Shown: positions 1-10,595, numbered from the stretch's first letter. The stretch: 64,000 bases of DNA from Ochrobactrum sp. CGA5 (GCF_006345815.1 NZ_VCIG01000001.1:310001-374000), one strand, 5' to 3'. The notes: generated by a model not told the origin, from the sequence alone. Program-made: numbers and translations.

Positions 1-1429
1 CAAAGACGCGCAATGTCTTCAGACGGTCCGGCTCCACCGGCACGTCGTAATTGCCGTCTGCATCGGCGGTTTCATCCTGAACGGTCAGCATTGCCCCCGG
101 CAAACCCTCTATCGAGAGGCGGAAGGTACGCGGTGTCGGGATCATGTTGAGCAGCTTGACCGTATAACCGTTGCGGATGGAACCATCAGACAACAGTACA
201 TATTGTGGGGTGCGATCATGCAGCACGTTGATGCCGATACGCTGGCGCATGGAAAGCGAGATAATAAGGGTAAGCCCGATCAGGGCCCAGACGATGAGGT
301 AGAACAGGCTGCGCGGACGCAATACTTTCTTCCACGAAAGCTTCTGAACTCTATCCGAAAGGGTGTTCGGTGTTTCATACACGCGGGCCGGATTAATCGG
401 CGCTGAACTATCATTGGTGGCAAGCGCCATATTGAAATTGTAATCGGCAAGTGTTGCATAGGAGATGAGGCCGCGCTGCTTGCCGACCTTGTCCATGACG
501 CTGTCGCAGGCATCGATGCACAATGCGCAGGTGATACATTCGAGCTGCTGGCCGTCGCGAATATCGATGCCCATCGGGCAGGCGGCCACACAGGCATTGC
601 AGTCTACGCAGTCGCCAACGGTTTCACCTGCAGCAATCGCCTTCTTGGAATGGCGCGAACGTGGTTCGCCGCGCCAGTCATTATAGGTGACGGTGAGTGA
701 GTTTTCATCCAGCATCGCGGCCTGAATGCGCGGCCACGGACACATATATGTGCAGACCTGTTCGCGCATCAGCCCGCCAAAAACATAGGTTGTCGCCGTC
801 AGGATTGCGACAGTTATATAGGCGACAGGGGCTGCATGGCCGGTTGCAAAATCCGAGAGCAGCGTCGGCGCGTCAGCAAAATAGAAAATCCAAGCGCCAC
901 CCGTCAGAATCCCGATCAGCAACCAGATCGAGTGCTTGGTCACGCGTTTCCAGATCTTGTCGAAGCTCCACGGCGCTTTGTCGAGTTTCATGCGCGCATT
1001 GCGGTCACCTTCGATGGCGCGTTCGACGACGAGATAGAGGTCGACCCAAACGGTCTGCGGGCAGGTATAGCCACACCATGCGCGGCCCGCGACAGAGGTC
1101 ACGAGGAACAGACCAAGGCCCGCCATAATGAGCAGACCCGCCACATAATAGAATTCCTGTGGCCATATCTCGATGAAAAAGAAATAGAAGCGGCGGTTGG
1201 CAAGATCGATCAGAACCGCCTGATCCGGGGCATAAGGGCCGCGATCCCACCGTAGCCACGGCGTCAGATAATAGATCCCCAACGTGATGAACATGACGAT
1301 CCATTTGAAGCGGCGGAAATTGCCTTGAACCCGCTTCGGGAATATCTTCACCCGCGCCGCGTAGAGGGATTGGCGGGTCTTGGGGGAATTGACCGCCTGA
1401 ACGTCAATGCGTTCGACATCGTCTGACAT
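1..1429 (-). CDS. ccoG: CcoG/FixG/RdxA, cbb3 oxidase accessory ferredoxin-like protein (C-terminus cut by window edge)
   Basis: Membrane polyferredoxin needed for assembly of cbb3 cytochrome c oxidase, thought to act in copper reduction. The ATG at 1429 opens a frame that stays open to base 1 (476 codons seen). Several hydrophobic segments occupy the N-terminal half, followed by two ferredoxin clusters around DCVDCNACVAACP and CITCALCIDAC, then another membrane segment and the start of the C-terminal Ig-like domain. It follows ccoP on the same strand after about 150 bases, the classical ccoNOQP-ccoGHIS order, so ccoH, I and S probably lie beyond the left edge. Family assignment is firm; only the truncation by the window is unusual. 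Confidence 0.95.
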   Translation of the reverse strand, partial: MSDDVERIDVQAVNSPKTRQSLYAARVKIFPKRVQGNFRRFKWIVMFITLGIYYLTPWLRWDRGPYAPDQAVLIDLANRRFYFFFIEIWPQEFYYVAGLLIMAGLGLFLVTSVAGRAWCGYTCPQTVWVDLYLVVERAIEGDRNARMKLDKAPWSFDKIWKRVTKHSIWLLIGILTGGAWIFYFADAPTLLSDFATGHAAPVAYITVAILTATTYVFGGLMREQVCTYMCPWPRIQAAMLDENSLTVTYNDWRGEPRSRHSKKAIAAGETVGDCVDCNACVAACPMGIDIRDGQQLECITCALCIDACDSVMDKVGKQRGLISYATLADYNFNMALATNDSSAPINPARVYETPNTLSDRVQKLSWKKVLRPRSLFYLIVWALIGLTLIISLSMRQRIGINVLHDRTPQYVLLSDGSIRNGYTVKLLNMIPTPRTFRLSIEGLPGAMLTVQDETADADGNYDVPVEPDRLKTLRVF

Positions 1430-1579
1430 TTTTTTGCTCCTGCCGCATTGGGCCTTCGGCAAGCTCAGAGGTTAAAGGGGAATGGGGGGGAGCAAGAGAG
1501 CACGAAAAGTGGGAGTGTTATTTCGGGCTTTCACAACCAAAATACTCCCTAATTCCCCTACTGCCTTACTCCCTTCTTT

Positions 1580-2443
1580 TCATTCGCCGCCACCCAGAGA
1601 GTGGACGAAGATTGCAAGCTGCTTGACGGTTGCGTCCCCCAGACGCGCTTCCCAAGCGGGCATGACACCATGCTTTGGACGAGCCACCTGCTTCGCAACC
1701 GCGTCTTCGCCCGAACCATAGAACCAGATAGCATCTGTCAGGTTCGGGGCGCCGAACTCACGCAGGCCCTTGGCATCCGCGCCATGGCAGACAGCGCAGT
1801 TTTCAGCGAACACCTTTTTGCCTTCCGGCACCATTTCAGGATTGTGCGGCGTACCCGAAAGGCTCACCACATAGGCTGCAACGTCACGAACCTGTTCTGG
1901 CTCAAGCACGTCGGCAAAGGCAGGCATTTCCGAAATGCGGGTTTCGCTGTCATCGGGCGACCGCACACCATGACGGATCGTTGTCAGGATATCGTCAACA
2001 GAACCGCCCCACAACCAGTCGTCATCGTTGAGGTTGGGATAGCCGGGCGCGCCCTGTGCGCCGGTGCCGTGGCACTGAACGCAGTTCACGCGGAAGGCCG
2101 CAGCACCACCAGCAATCGCATATTGGCGCAGGTTTTCATCGGCGATGATCTCATGGACGTCTTTTGCGTTGATCTGGTCCATGATGCCTTGTCGGTCAGC
2201 CGCGATCTGGGCGTTTTCCTTCCAGAAATCGCCACGGCTCGACCACTCGGTGAGACCAGCCGTCGAGCTTGAGATCAAGGGCCATGCCGGATAGGCGATG
2301 ACATAGGCCAATGCCCAAAAAATGGTTGCGTAGAATGTCCACAGCCACCAGCGTGGCATTGGATTGTCGAGTTCCTGAATGCCGTCCCATTCATGGCCGG
2401 TGGTTTCTACGCCACTGACTTCATCAATCTTTTTGTCAGTCAT
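1580..2443 (-). CDS. ccoP: Cytochrome c oxidase cbb3-type subunit III (CcoP/FixP), dihaem
   Basis: Membrane-anchored dihaem cytochrome c that feeds electrons into the CcoN/CcoO core of the high-affinity cbb3 oxidase. 287 residues. An N-terminal membrane anchor (about residues 33-55, rich in W, F and A) is followed by two c-type haem domains with CVQCH and CAVCH motifs, each with a downstream Met ligand candidate. The start MTDKKIDEVSG is chosen because AGGACG lies 7-10 bases upstream and it overlaps the end of ccoQ by eight bases. A longer open frame reaching further upstream lacks family similarity and runs into ccoQ. Confidence 0.97.
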   Translation of the reverse strand: MTDKKIDEVSGVETTGHEWDGIQELDNPMPRWWLWTFYATIFWALAYVIAYPAWPLISSSTAGLTEWSSRGDFWKENAQIAADRQGIMDQINAKDVHEIIADENLRQYAIAGGAAAFRVNCVQCHGTGAQGAPGYPNLNDDDWLWGGSVDDILTTIRHGVRSPDDSETRISEMPAFADVLEPEQVRDVAAYVVSLSGTPHNPEMVPEGKKVFAENCAVCHGADAKGLREFGAPNLTDAIWFYGSGEDAVAKQVARPKHGVMPAWEARLGDATVKQLAIFVHSLGGGE

Positions 2444-2594
2444 TTTTGTCGTCCTTGAACGGTATTTCCTTCGCTTCATCGGCTTTCTTCTTGCTTCCGG
2501 GACGGAAAGCAAAGAGCACTACGAAGACAAAGAACAGAGCCATTGCGAGCAGGCCCCAGCTATCGGCGAAAGTGCGCAGGGTATTGTAATCCAT
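2436..2594 (-). CDS. ccoQ: Cytochrome c oxidase cbb3-type subunit IV (CcoQ/FixQ)
   Basis: Small single-pass membrane subunit thought to stabilise CcoP in the cbb3 complex. 52 residues: MDYNTLRTFADSW, one hydrophobic segment (about residues 13-30) and a charged Lys/Glu/Asp-rich cytoplasmic tail. It sits between ccoO and ccoP, 15 bases after the ccoO stop, and its last codons overlap the ccoP start. It is recognised by position, size and the typical F-A-D-S-W entry into the membrane helix. Confidence 0.93.
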   Translation of the reverse strand: MDYNTLRTFADSWGLLAMALFFVFVVLFAFRPGSKKKADEAKEIPFKDDKND

Positions 2595-2609
2595 TGCTGG
2601 TTCTCCGCT

Positions 2610-3341
2610 TTATCGTGCCTTGGGGGACTGATCGTAGGTCGAGAAATCAACGAGCGTTCCGAGCATCTGGAGATAGGCAATCAATGCATCCATCTCCGAA
2701 ATGACCTGCGGATTGCCGTCAAAGTCGCCAACCTTCGCCTTGGGATAGCGTTCGAGAAGAGCAGTTGTATCGGCGTCAGGTTCTGCCTGTGCCTTAACGT
2801 CGGCAAGTGCATTGTCGACCATTTCCTGGCTGTAAGGCACGCCAACAGCAATATTGGCCTTAAGGTTGGCCGAGATAGTGTTGATGTTGAGTGGGCGTTC
2901 CAGAAGGAAGCCGTAATTCGGCATGACCGATTCCGGCACCACGTCGCGTGGGCGCACCAGATGCTGCACATGCCATTCGTTCGAATAGCGACCGCCAACG
3001 CGCGCAAGATCTGGACCAGTACGCTTCGAACCCCACTGGAACGAATGGTCATACATGGATTCCGCAGCCAGACTGTAATGGCCATAGCGTTCCACTTCGT
3101 CGCGGAACGGGCGGATCATCTGACTGTGGCAGAGATAGCAGCCTTCACGCACATAGATGTCGCGTCCCGCCAGCTCCAGTGGTGAATAGGGGCGCATCCC
3201 TTCCACTTTCTCGATGGTGTTTTCGAGATAGAACAGCGGTGCGATTTCCACGATGCCACCGACCGTCACGACAGCCAGCGAGGCGATCAGCAACAGCGTT
3301 GCATTTTTCTCCAGTTTGGAGTGGTTTTTCAGAAAAGACAT
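2610..3341 (-). CDS. ccoO: Cytochrome c oxidase cbb3-type subunit II (CcoO/FixO), monohaem
   Basis: Membrane-bound monohaem cytochrome c of the cbb3 terminal oxidase that passes electrons to CcoN. 243 residues, family-typical length. One N-terminal membrane anchor (about residues 17-40), then the haem-binding EGCYLCHSQ motif and conserved RYGHYS and [12 protein letters not shown] segments. The ATG at 3341 has AAGGAG eight bases upstream; a TTG one codon earlier is less likely. It follows ccoN after 12 bases and is surely cotranscribed with it. Confidence 0.97.
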   Translation of the reverse strand: MSFLKNHSKLEKNATLLLIASLAVVTVGGIVEIAPLFYLENTIEKVEGMRPYSPLELAGRDIYVREGCYLCHSQMIRPFRDEVERYGHYSLAAESMYDHSFQWGSKRTGPDLARVGGRYSNEWHVQHLVRPRDVVPESVMPNYGFLLERPLNINTISANLKANIAVGVPYSQEMVDNALADVKAQAEPDADTTALLERYPKAKVGDFDGNPQVISEMDALIAYLQMLGTLVDFSTYDQSPKAR

Positions 3342-3353
3342 CAATCACACTCC

Positions 3354-4979
<1,626 letters not shown>

Positions 4980-5069
4980 GTAATCCCCTCGCAGCGCAAG
5001 TCAGAAGCTGTCCAAGTAACGACAGCTATAGCGATAGGTTTCCTATCAGCACCTTGGGGATGGCTGTCA

Positions 5070-5083
5070 TTGATCTAAATCAA
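5070..5083 (-). promoter_or_regulatory. FNR/FixK anaerobox upstream of ccoN
   Basis: TTGATCTAAATCAA is a perfect match to the TTGAT-N4-ATCAA dyad bound by FNR/FixK/FnrN proteins. It lies 91 bases before the ccoN start. If bound at the usual -41.5 position, transcription would begin near 5035 with a leader of about 55 bases. Direct sequence match; the function is known for cco promoters of rhizobia and Brucella. Confidence 0.9.
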
Positions 5084-5183
5084 AGACAGCTATCAAAGGG
5101 CCCGAAAAATAGGGAAGAAAGCCTGATTAGGGTTTGTCGTGAACGCGCTCCAACTGGATCATGATGCGGGATGCAGAATTATG

Positions 5184-6545
5184 TCATCCGACAATCGTAC
5201 CCGGTACGATGATTGATGCACTCAGACCACTTTGCGGGCGATTGCGCAGCGTTAGCTCGCCGCCCATCCGTTCTGTGGCCATTTTCACGATTGCGAGGCC
5301 AAGACCGCTACCGGTTTCGTTGCGATGCGAACCGCGGAAGAAACGCTCGGTCACATGCGGCATTTCGCTTTCGGGAATGCCAGGGCCATCATCCTCGACG
5401 ACGAGCCTGATTCTGCCCGCTTCGGCCTCGATCCGGCAGCGGACGGTGCCATCCCTGGGTGAATGATTGACCGCATTTTCGATTAGATTGCGTGCGGCAA
5501 GCGTAAAAAGATGAGGGGAGGGCAAATTAACCAGAGGCATGGCTTTCGGCAGTTCGATGGCAACGCCGCGCTGGGCAGAAAGCATCCGCATGTCCGTGGA
5601 AACCGCAACCAGAAGCTGGCAAGCCGGTTCATGTGTGGCTGTTTCCATTTCGTCGCTGGTTTCGAGCGCTGCGAGATCAAGCAACTGGCTGACAAGACGG
5701 CTGGTGCGGTCGACGCCCGCCGCGATCTGGCGGACGGCATTGGCGCGCATTTTATCGTCCTGTGCGCCTTCGGCAATCTGCGCCTGTGTCTTCAGTCCGG
5801 CAAGCGGGGTCTTCAACTCATGCGCGGCGAAGATCGCAAAGTTACGCTCGCGCTCACGCGCTTCCTCGACACGATGGAAAAGCCCGTTCAGCGCCGTGAC
5901 GGCTGGTGCAATCTCCTTGGGCAGGTTCTGCTCGGGCAGCGGGCGCAGATCCTGCGCCTGTCGCTTGGCAAGCACGGACGCAAGGCGGCTCAGCGGATCA
6001 AGACCGCTCCTTACGCACAGCCAGATCATCAGCGCCAGGACAGGCAACATCAGCAGGGCTGGCAGCACAAGACCAGTCACCACGTTCTGTACCAGCCTTT
6101 CACGAACGCTCAGGCTGTCGCCGACCATGACACGCAGACCGAGTTGGGTGTTTTCCACCGCGAACACGCGCCAGCGGTCGCCCGCGACTTCCGTATCGGA
6201 GAAGCCGTTCGCGACATTCGTAAGCCTTACGCCAGGCGCGCTTTCAGAGCGCCCCACGAGCTTGCCGTCGAGCGCCCATATCTGGCAGAACAACTGCCGG
6301 TCATAGAGCGGGAAATCCGGCATCGGCTTCAGCGATAACTGCCCGCCATCGCCCTCCGGCCCAACTTCCACGCGATGCTCGGTCAGAAGCGAATTGACCA
6401 TTCGTGCGGCTTCCATCAGGCGCGCATCGAGCACTTTTTCGAGTTGCGACTGGGTGCTGATGTGGATCCATACAACCGCAAAAAGCCAGACGACGCAGGT
6501 GACGCCGATGAGGATGCCGGTCAGGCGGCTGCGAATGGAATTCAT
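5184..6545 (-). CDS. Sensor histidine kinase, QseC/PmrB-like
   Basis: Inner-membrane sensor kinase of a two-component pair. 453 residues: a membrane helix at about 7-28, a periplasmic sensor of roughly 130 residues, a second helix at about 160-185, a HAMP-like linker, the phosphoacceptor box FAAHELKTPLAGLKTQ, the N box NLIENAVNHSP, and ATP-lid motifs DDGPGIPE and GSGLGLAIV. The ATG overlaps the regulator's stop by four bases, so the two are translationally coupled. The family (QseC, PmrB, TctE) commonly senses cations, pH or organic acids; the ligand cannot be read from the sequence. Confidence 0.93.
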   Translation of the reverse strand: MNSIRSRLTGILIGVTCVVWLFAVVWIHISTQSQLEKVLDARLMEAARMVNSLLTEHRVEVGPEGDGGQLSLKPMPDFPLYDRQLFCQIWALDGKLVGRSESAPGVRLTNVANGFSDTEVAGDRWRVFAVENTQLGLRVMVGDSLSVRERLVQNVVTGLVLPALLMLPVLALMIWLCVRSGLDPLSRLASVLAKRQAQDLRPLPEQNLPKEIAPAVTALNGLFHRVEEARERERNFAIFAAHELKTPLAGLKTQAQIAEGAQDDKMRANAVRQIAAGVDRTSRLVSQLLDLAALETSDEMETATHEPACQLLVAVSTDMRMLSAQRGVAIELPKAMPLVNLPSPHLFTLAARNLIENAVNHSPRDGTVRCRIEAEAGRIRLVVEDDGPGIPESEMPHVTERFFRGSHRNETGSGLGLAIVKMATERMGGELTLRNRPQSGLSASIIVPGTIVG

Positions 6546-7207
6546 GCGTTAGCCCCCGCGAGACGATAGCCGACACCGCGCACCGTTTCGATATAATCGG
6601 AACCGAGCTTCGAGCGCAGGTGGTGGATATGCACTTCCACCGCGTTGCTCTCCACTTCCTCCTGCCAGCCGTAAAGCGCTTCTTCCAGCGAAGATTTGGA
6701 GAAGGTGGCGGTCGGCCGTTCCATCAAGGCGCGCAGGATCGAGAACTCGCGTCGCGTCAGCCTGAGGGGGGCACCATTGAAACGCACCGACATCTCCGCC
6801 GGATCGAGCTCGACCCCGCGCCATTCGAGCAGGGCATTTGCGCGTCCGGCACCGCGCCTTGCGATGGCGCGCACGCGGGCTGCAAGTTCATGGAGATCGA
6901 AGGGCTTGCCGACATAATCGTCGGCACCCGCATCAAGGCCCGCTATGCGCTCGGGCACCTGATCGCGCGCAGTCAGCAAGAGAACCGGTGTTTCGTCGCG
7001 ACCGCGTCGCATCGTCTTGAGGACGTCGAGGCCCGAGCCGTCAGGCAGCATCAAGTCGAGTACCACGGCATTATAATTCTGGGCGGCGAGGGCTGCTTCC
7101 GCATCGCCGCAATTGGAAACGGCATCCACGGTGAAACCGGCAAGCCCCAACCCTACGGTAAGTCCGTCAAGGAGGATTGGGTCGTCTTCTACCACGAGTA
7201 TGCGCAT
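6542..7207 (-). CDS. OmpR-family response regulator, QseB/PmrA-like
   Basis: DNA-binding partner of the downstream sensor kinase. 221 residues: receiver domain with acidic pocket VVEDD, phospho-acceptor Asp in VVLDLMLPDGSG, conserved Thr/Ser (LLLTARD) and Lys (YVGKPFDLHEL), then a winged-helix output domain (LTRREFSILRAL, VEVHIHHLRSKLG, ETVRGVGYRL). AGGAA precedes the ATG. A perfect CTTAAG-N5-CTTAAG repeat lies 60 bases upstream, matching the recognition pattern of this subfamily and suggesting autoregulation and control of the divergent dsbD cluster. Confidence 0.94.
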   Translation of the reverse strand: MRILVVEDDPILLDGLTVGLGLAGFTVDAVSNCGDAEAALAAQNYNAVVLDLMLPDGSGLDVLKTMRRGRDETPVLLLTARDQVPERIAGLDAGADDYVGKPFDLHELAARVRAIARRGAGRANALLEWRGVELDPAEMSVRFNGAPLRLTRREFSILRALMERPTATFSKSSLEEALYGWQEEVESNAVEVHIHHLRSKLGSDYIETVRGVGYRLAGANA

Positions 7208-7266
7208 GAGTTCCTGTTTCTGCCGTTATTGATGTTTAAGGCCGCCGAGGCTTTTCCGTGCGCCAG

Positions 7267-7283
7267 CTTAAGGCTGCCTTAAG
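7267..7283. promoter_or_regulatory. PmrA/QseB-type direct-repeat box
   Basis: CTTAAG, five bases, CTTAAG. This direct repeat with N5 spacing is the binding pattern described for PmrA/BasR and QseB regulators. It sits between the divergent response-regulator gene and dsbD, 60 bases from the former start and 53 from the latter. The match is seen directly; binding is inferred. Confidence 0.7.
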
Positions 7284-7312
7284 GTGGCGGGGACATTCGC
7301 CTCTTGCAACAT

Positions 7313-7324
7313 GATAAATTTATC
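7313..7324. promoter_or_regulatory. 12-base AT palindrome before dsbD
   Basis: GATAAATTTATC is a perfect palindrome 12 bases before the first possible dsbD start. It could be an operator or part of the dsbD promoter/-10 region; nothing more specific can be said. Confidence 0.35.
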
Positions 7325-7335
7325 CGAATCGAATT

Positions 7336-9147
7336 ATGCGGAAAATGGTAATGCGTTTCCCTACGGGCCTTGTCGGCTTATTTATTGGTCTGTTTCTCGC
7401 GCTCGGCCCGGCATCAGCAGCGAACCCGCTGCCGGTCGATCAGGCGTTCCGTCTGAGCGTGCTGAAGGATGCCGATGGCCGTCTTGTGCTCAATTGGCAG
7501 ATAGCGGACGGATATTATCTATACCGCGATCACATTGAAGCGAAGGACGGTCAGGGGAAAGCGCTTGCCGTCGACACACAACCCGGCCAGCCCAAGGACG
7601 ACCCCAATTTCGGACGGCTTGAAGTCTATTACACCCATGCCACAGCAAGCGTTAAGGCCGGTGCGCAGCCGCTGGAGCTGACTTATCAGGGCTGTCAGGA
7701 AGACGGCATCTGCTACCGTCCTGAAACAAGGACCATCGATCCCGTCACGCTCGCAATATCCAGTGAAATGGGCCAGAAGGCAAAAGCGCTGATGCAGGCA
7801 TCGGTGTTCGCGCCGGCTGCGGGTCAACCCGTGGAGCGGAATATGGCGTTTGCTCTCGCACCGGAAAAAGGCATGGTCGAAGGACTGCTCGATCAGGGTG
7901 GCACCGGACTGGTGATCGCGGCATTTCTGGCTTTCGGCGTTCTGCTTGCTTTCACGCCGTGCGTTTTTCCCATTTATCCGATCCTTGCCGGAACGCTGGC
8001 TCGCGAAGGTGAAAAGCTGACGGCAAAGCGCGGCTTCATGCTTTCCGCGGTGTATGTCGTCAGCCTTGCTCTGGGCTTTGCCGTTGTGGGTGCAATTGCG
8101 GGCTGGTCGGGGCAAAATTTGCAGATGGTGCTGCAATCGAAATGGACAGCGCTCGCACTGGCCGGAATGTTCACGCTTCTGGCACTCTCCATGTTCGGCC
8201 TGTTCCAGATACAACTTCCAAATTCTTGGGTCAGTGCAATTTCATCACGCACGGGCCAACGGACAGGCTCCAAACGATCGGCCGCCATTCTCGGTTTCTC
8301 GTCCGTGCTTATTGTCGGTCCTTGCGTGACGGCACCGCTTGCAGGCGCGCTGCTCTATATAGCGCAGACGGCCAATGTCGCGCTGGGCGCTTCCGCGCTC
8401 TTTGCACTCGGTATCGGTAAGGGATTGCCGCTCATTGCTTTCGCTACGCTCGGGGCGGGCACGCTTCCGCGCGCAGGCGCATGGATGGAAACGGTAAAGC
8501 AGATTTTCGGCTTCGGTTTTTTGGCGACTGCAATCTTCATGGCCGCTCCGCTTCTGCCGCCCGGCGTGGACATGGTGCTGTGGGCGCTTCTGCTTTTTGG
8601 GACTGCAAGTTTCGCCTTTCTCAGGATTCCGGGGCGCAGCGTTGTAGCGCGCACAATCGGCACGGCAGCTTTCGTCTATGGTGTCATTTTGATGCTGGGC
8701 GTCGCTTCGGGCGGAAAGGACCCGTTGCAGCCGCTGGCCGCATTCGGTAACCGTGGCGGCAACCAGAATCTGGCGGCGCTGCAATTTGCGCCGGTCGAGA
8801 CGGTTTCTTCCCTTCAGGAGAAACTTGGCAGTGTGCGCGGCGACAAGCCGACGCTCGTCTATTTCACGGCGGATTGGTGCGTAAGCTGTTCCACCGTGGA
8901 GCGTCGGGTTTTGCCCGATGCGAGTGTGAAGAAGGCGCTGGGTGACTATCAGTTGGTGAAGGTGGATATTTCGCAGCTCACCAGCGGCAATGCCGATCTT
9001 ATGGAAAAGCTTGGTGTGGCTGGCCCCCCGACGATGATCTTCTTCAATCGCATCAGCAAGGAACCGGAAGGAACCAGACTGGTGGGCGATGTCACAGCCG
9101 CCTCTATCGAACGTTCGGTCGGCCTTATGAGCGCTGACCATAAATAA
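7336..9147 (+). CDS. dsbD: Thiol:disulfide interchange protein DsbD (protein-disulfide reductase)
   Basis: Transfers reducing power from cytoplasmic thioredoxin across the inner membrane to periplasmic thiol proteins. 603 residues: signal peptide ending near ASAANPL; N-terminal immunoglobulin-like alpha domain with a Cys pair in YQGCQEDGICYRP; an eight-helix membrane domain with the redox cysteines in FTPCVFPIYP and VGPCVTAPL; and a C-terminal thioredoxin domain with CVSC (FTADWCVSCSTVE) and cis-Pro (GPPTM). All six expected cysteines are present. ATGs at 7345 and 7351 are also possible; 7351 gives the most compact signal peptide. It begins a plus-strand cluster with an L,D-transpeptidase and a DsbA-like protein. 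Confidence 0.95.
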   Translation: MRKMVMRFPTGLVGLFIGLFLALGPASAANPLPVDQAFRLSVLKDADGRLVLNWQIADGYYLYRDHIEAKDGQGKALAVDTQPGQPKDDPNFGRLEVYYTHATASVKAGAQPLELTYQGCQEDGICYRPETRTIDPVTLAISSEMGQKAKALMQASVFAPAAGQPVERNMAFALAPEKGMVEGLLDQGGTGLVIAAFLAFGVLLAFTPCVFPIYPILAGTLAREGEKLTAKRGFMLSAVYVVSLALGFAVVGAIAGWSGQNLQMVLQSKWTALALAGMFTLLALSMFGLFQIQLPNSWVSAISSRTGQRTGSKRSAAILGFSSVLIVGPCVTAPLAGALLYIAQTANVALGASALFALGIGKGLPLIAFATLGAGTLPRAGAWMETVKQIFGFGFLATAIFMAAPLLPPGVDMVLWALLLFGTASFAFLRIPGRSVVARTIGTAAFVYGVILMLGVASGGKDPLQPLAAFGNRGGNQNLAALQFAPVETVSSLQEKLGSVRGDKPTLVYFTADWCVSCSTVERRVLPDASVKKALGDYQLVKVDISQLTSGNADLMEKLGVAGPPTMIFFNRISKEPEGTRLVGDVTAASIERSVGLMSADHK

Positions 9148-9185
9148 AGGATGTAAGGATTCAAGATGGCCCGGGGGCAAGGAAA

Positions 9186-9968
9186 TTGACCGTATCAACT
9201 GAAAAGCAGGACGCACGGAGATCATGGCTACGGGTGGCCGTAGTTGCCTGTCTGCCTTTTGCTGCCGCAGCATGCGCGACTGCATCGGCAGATCGGCCGA
9301 TTGCCATCACCATGTCGCAGCCGGCAGCCTTTAAACCGGAGCCTGCGGCCGAACCAGTCACAGAACCGGCGCTGGAAGTGCAAACGGCCAAGAGCGAATA
9401 TGAGACCATGTATGGCGCGGTGAATGATCGCGGCAATCTCATTCCCGCACTTGATGTCAGCAAGATTGCGGATCGCAATCTGCGCCGGGAAGTCGATTAC
9501 GCCACGACGGAGCCGGTTGGCACCATTGTGGTCGATCCCTATGCGCGCTACCTCTATCTCGTGCAGCCCGGCGGCAAAGCGATCCGCTATTCGGTGGGTG
9601 TCGGTCGCGCCGGTCTGACTTTCTCAGGGGATGCCAAAGTTGCCTATAAATCGCAGTGGCCGCGCTGGACGCCGACGGCCAACATGATCAAGCGCAATCC
9701 GGAGCATTACGCAAAATATGCCAAGGGGCTGGAAGGCGGTATTCGCAATCCGCTCGGTGCCCGCGCGCTCTATCTTTATCGTGACGGCAAGGACACGCTT
9801 TACCGCATTCATGGCACCAACGAGCCTTGGTCTGTCGGCAAAGCAGCATCGTCCGGCTGCATCCGTCTCTACAATCAGGACATCCTTGATCTCTACAAGC
9901 GCGCTTCCGCCGGTGCGCGTGTCGTTGTTTTGGATAAATCCCAATCGGGCAAAGGAGCAAGCTCATGA
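9186..9968 (+). CDS. L,D-transpeptidase (YkuD/ErfK family), exported, possible lipoprotein
   Basis: Predicted peptidoglycan L,D-transpeptidase or lipoprotein anchorer. 260 residues. N-terminal signal with RRSWLR followed by a hydrophobic stretch ending in AAAAC, a weak lipobox. The catalytic YkuD domain occupies about residues 110-255, with His in RIHGTNEPWSVG and the nucleophile in SSGCIRLYNQD. The start is uncertain: TTG at 9186 gives a good basic n-region; GTG at 9234 is the alternative. It lies 38 bases after dsbD and overlaps the next gene by four bases. Active-site Cys makes a link to the flanking thiol-redox proteins plausible. Confidence 0.88.
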   Translation: MTVSTEKQDARRSWLRVAVVACLPFAAAACATASADRPIAITMSQPAAFKPEPAAEPVTEPALEVQTAKSEYETMYGAVNDRGNLIPALDVSKIADRNLRREVDYATTEPVGTIVVDPYARYLYLVQPGGKAIRYSVGVGRAGLTFSGDAKVAYKSQWPRWTPTANMIKRNPEHYAKYAKGLEGGIRNPLGARALYLYRDGKDTLYRIHGTNEPWSVGKAASSGCIRLYNQDILDLYKRASAGARVVVLDKSQSGKGASS

Positions 9969-10579
9969 TGAACCGTCGTCAGATACTGGCCGCAACGGCA
10001 GCCGGTGCCGCAACGATTGTGATTTCAGGCCGGGAGAGCCTTGCGCAACGCGTGCCGACAGTTGCGGAAGTGCTTTACGACAAGGAAATTCCGGTTTTGG
10101 GCAATCCGAACGGCGATGTGACCATCGTGGAATATTTTGACTACCAGTGCCCCTATTGCAAGAAAGGGCATGGCGAACTTATGCGCGTGGTCAAGAATGA
10201 TGGCAATGTTCGCCTTGTCATGAAGGACTGGATCATCTTCGGCGACACGTCGGCCTATGCCGCACGTCTGGTTCTGGCTGCGGAAAAATCCGGCAACTAT
10301 GTGAAGGCGATGGAAGCGTTGATGGCGACGCCAGGTCGCCTCACGCCGGAACAAGTGGATGCCGCGCTGAAAAAGGGCGGACTGGATCCGGCAAAGCTCA
10401 ATGCGGCCTACAAAGCCGACTCAAAGCGCATCAATGCCATCCTTGAACGCAATATGGATCAGGGTGAAGCCTTCAATTTCGGCGGCACGCCTTCCTTCGT
10501 TATTGGCACCAAGCTCTATGGCGGTGTCATGAAGGAGCCGGAACTGATCGAAGCGATCAAGGACGCGCGAAAGTCTTGA
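9965..10579 (+). CDS. DsbA-family periplasmic thiol oxidoreductase
   Basis: Thioredoxin-fold protein exported to the periplasm, probably a disulfide oxidase or isomerase. 204 residues. The signal peptide begins MMNRRQILAATAAG, a twin-Arg-like start. Active site CPYC in FDYQCPYCKKGH, helical insert at about 90-160, cis-Pro loop in GGTPSFVIG. The ATG has AAGGAG seven bases upstream and overlaps the L,D-transpeptidase stop. Related to alphaproteobacterial DsbA/Com1-type proteins. A convergent terminator hairpin follows. Confidence 0.92.
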   Translation: MMNRRQILAATAAGAATIVISGRESLAQRVPTVAEVLYDKEIPVLGNPNGDVTIVEYFDYQCPYCKKGHGELMRVVKNDGNVRLVMKDWIIFGDTSAYAARLVLAAEKSGNYVKAMEALMATPGRLTPEQVDAALKKGGLDPAKLNAAYKADSKRINAILERNMDQGEAFNFGGTPSFVIGTKLYGGVMKEPELIEAIKDARKS

Positions 10580-10595
10580 GCTGGCAAGCTTGATG

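Noticed and set aside
8245-9285. Minus-strand open frame antisense to dsbD
   Set aside because: No domain, and dsbD has all six redox cysteines in the plus frame.
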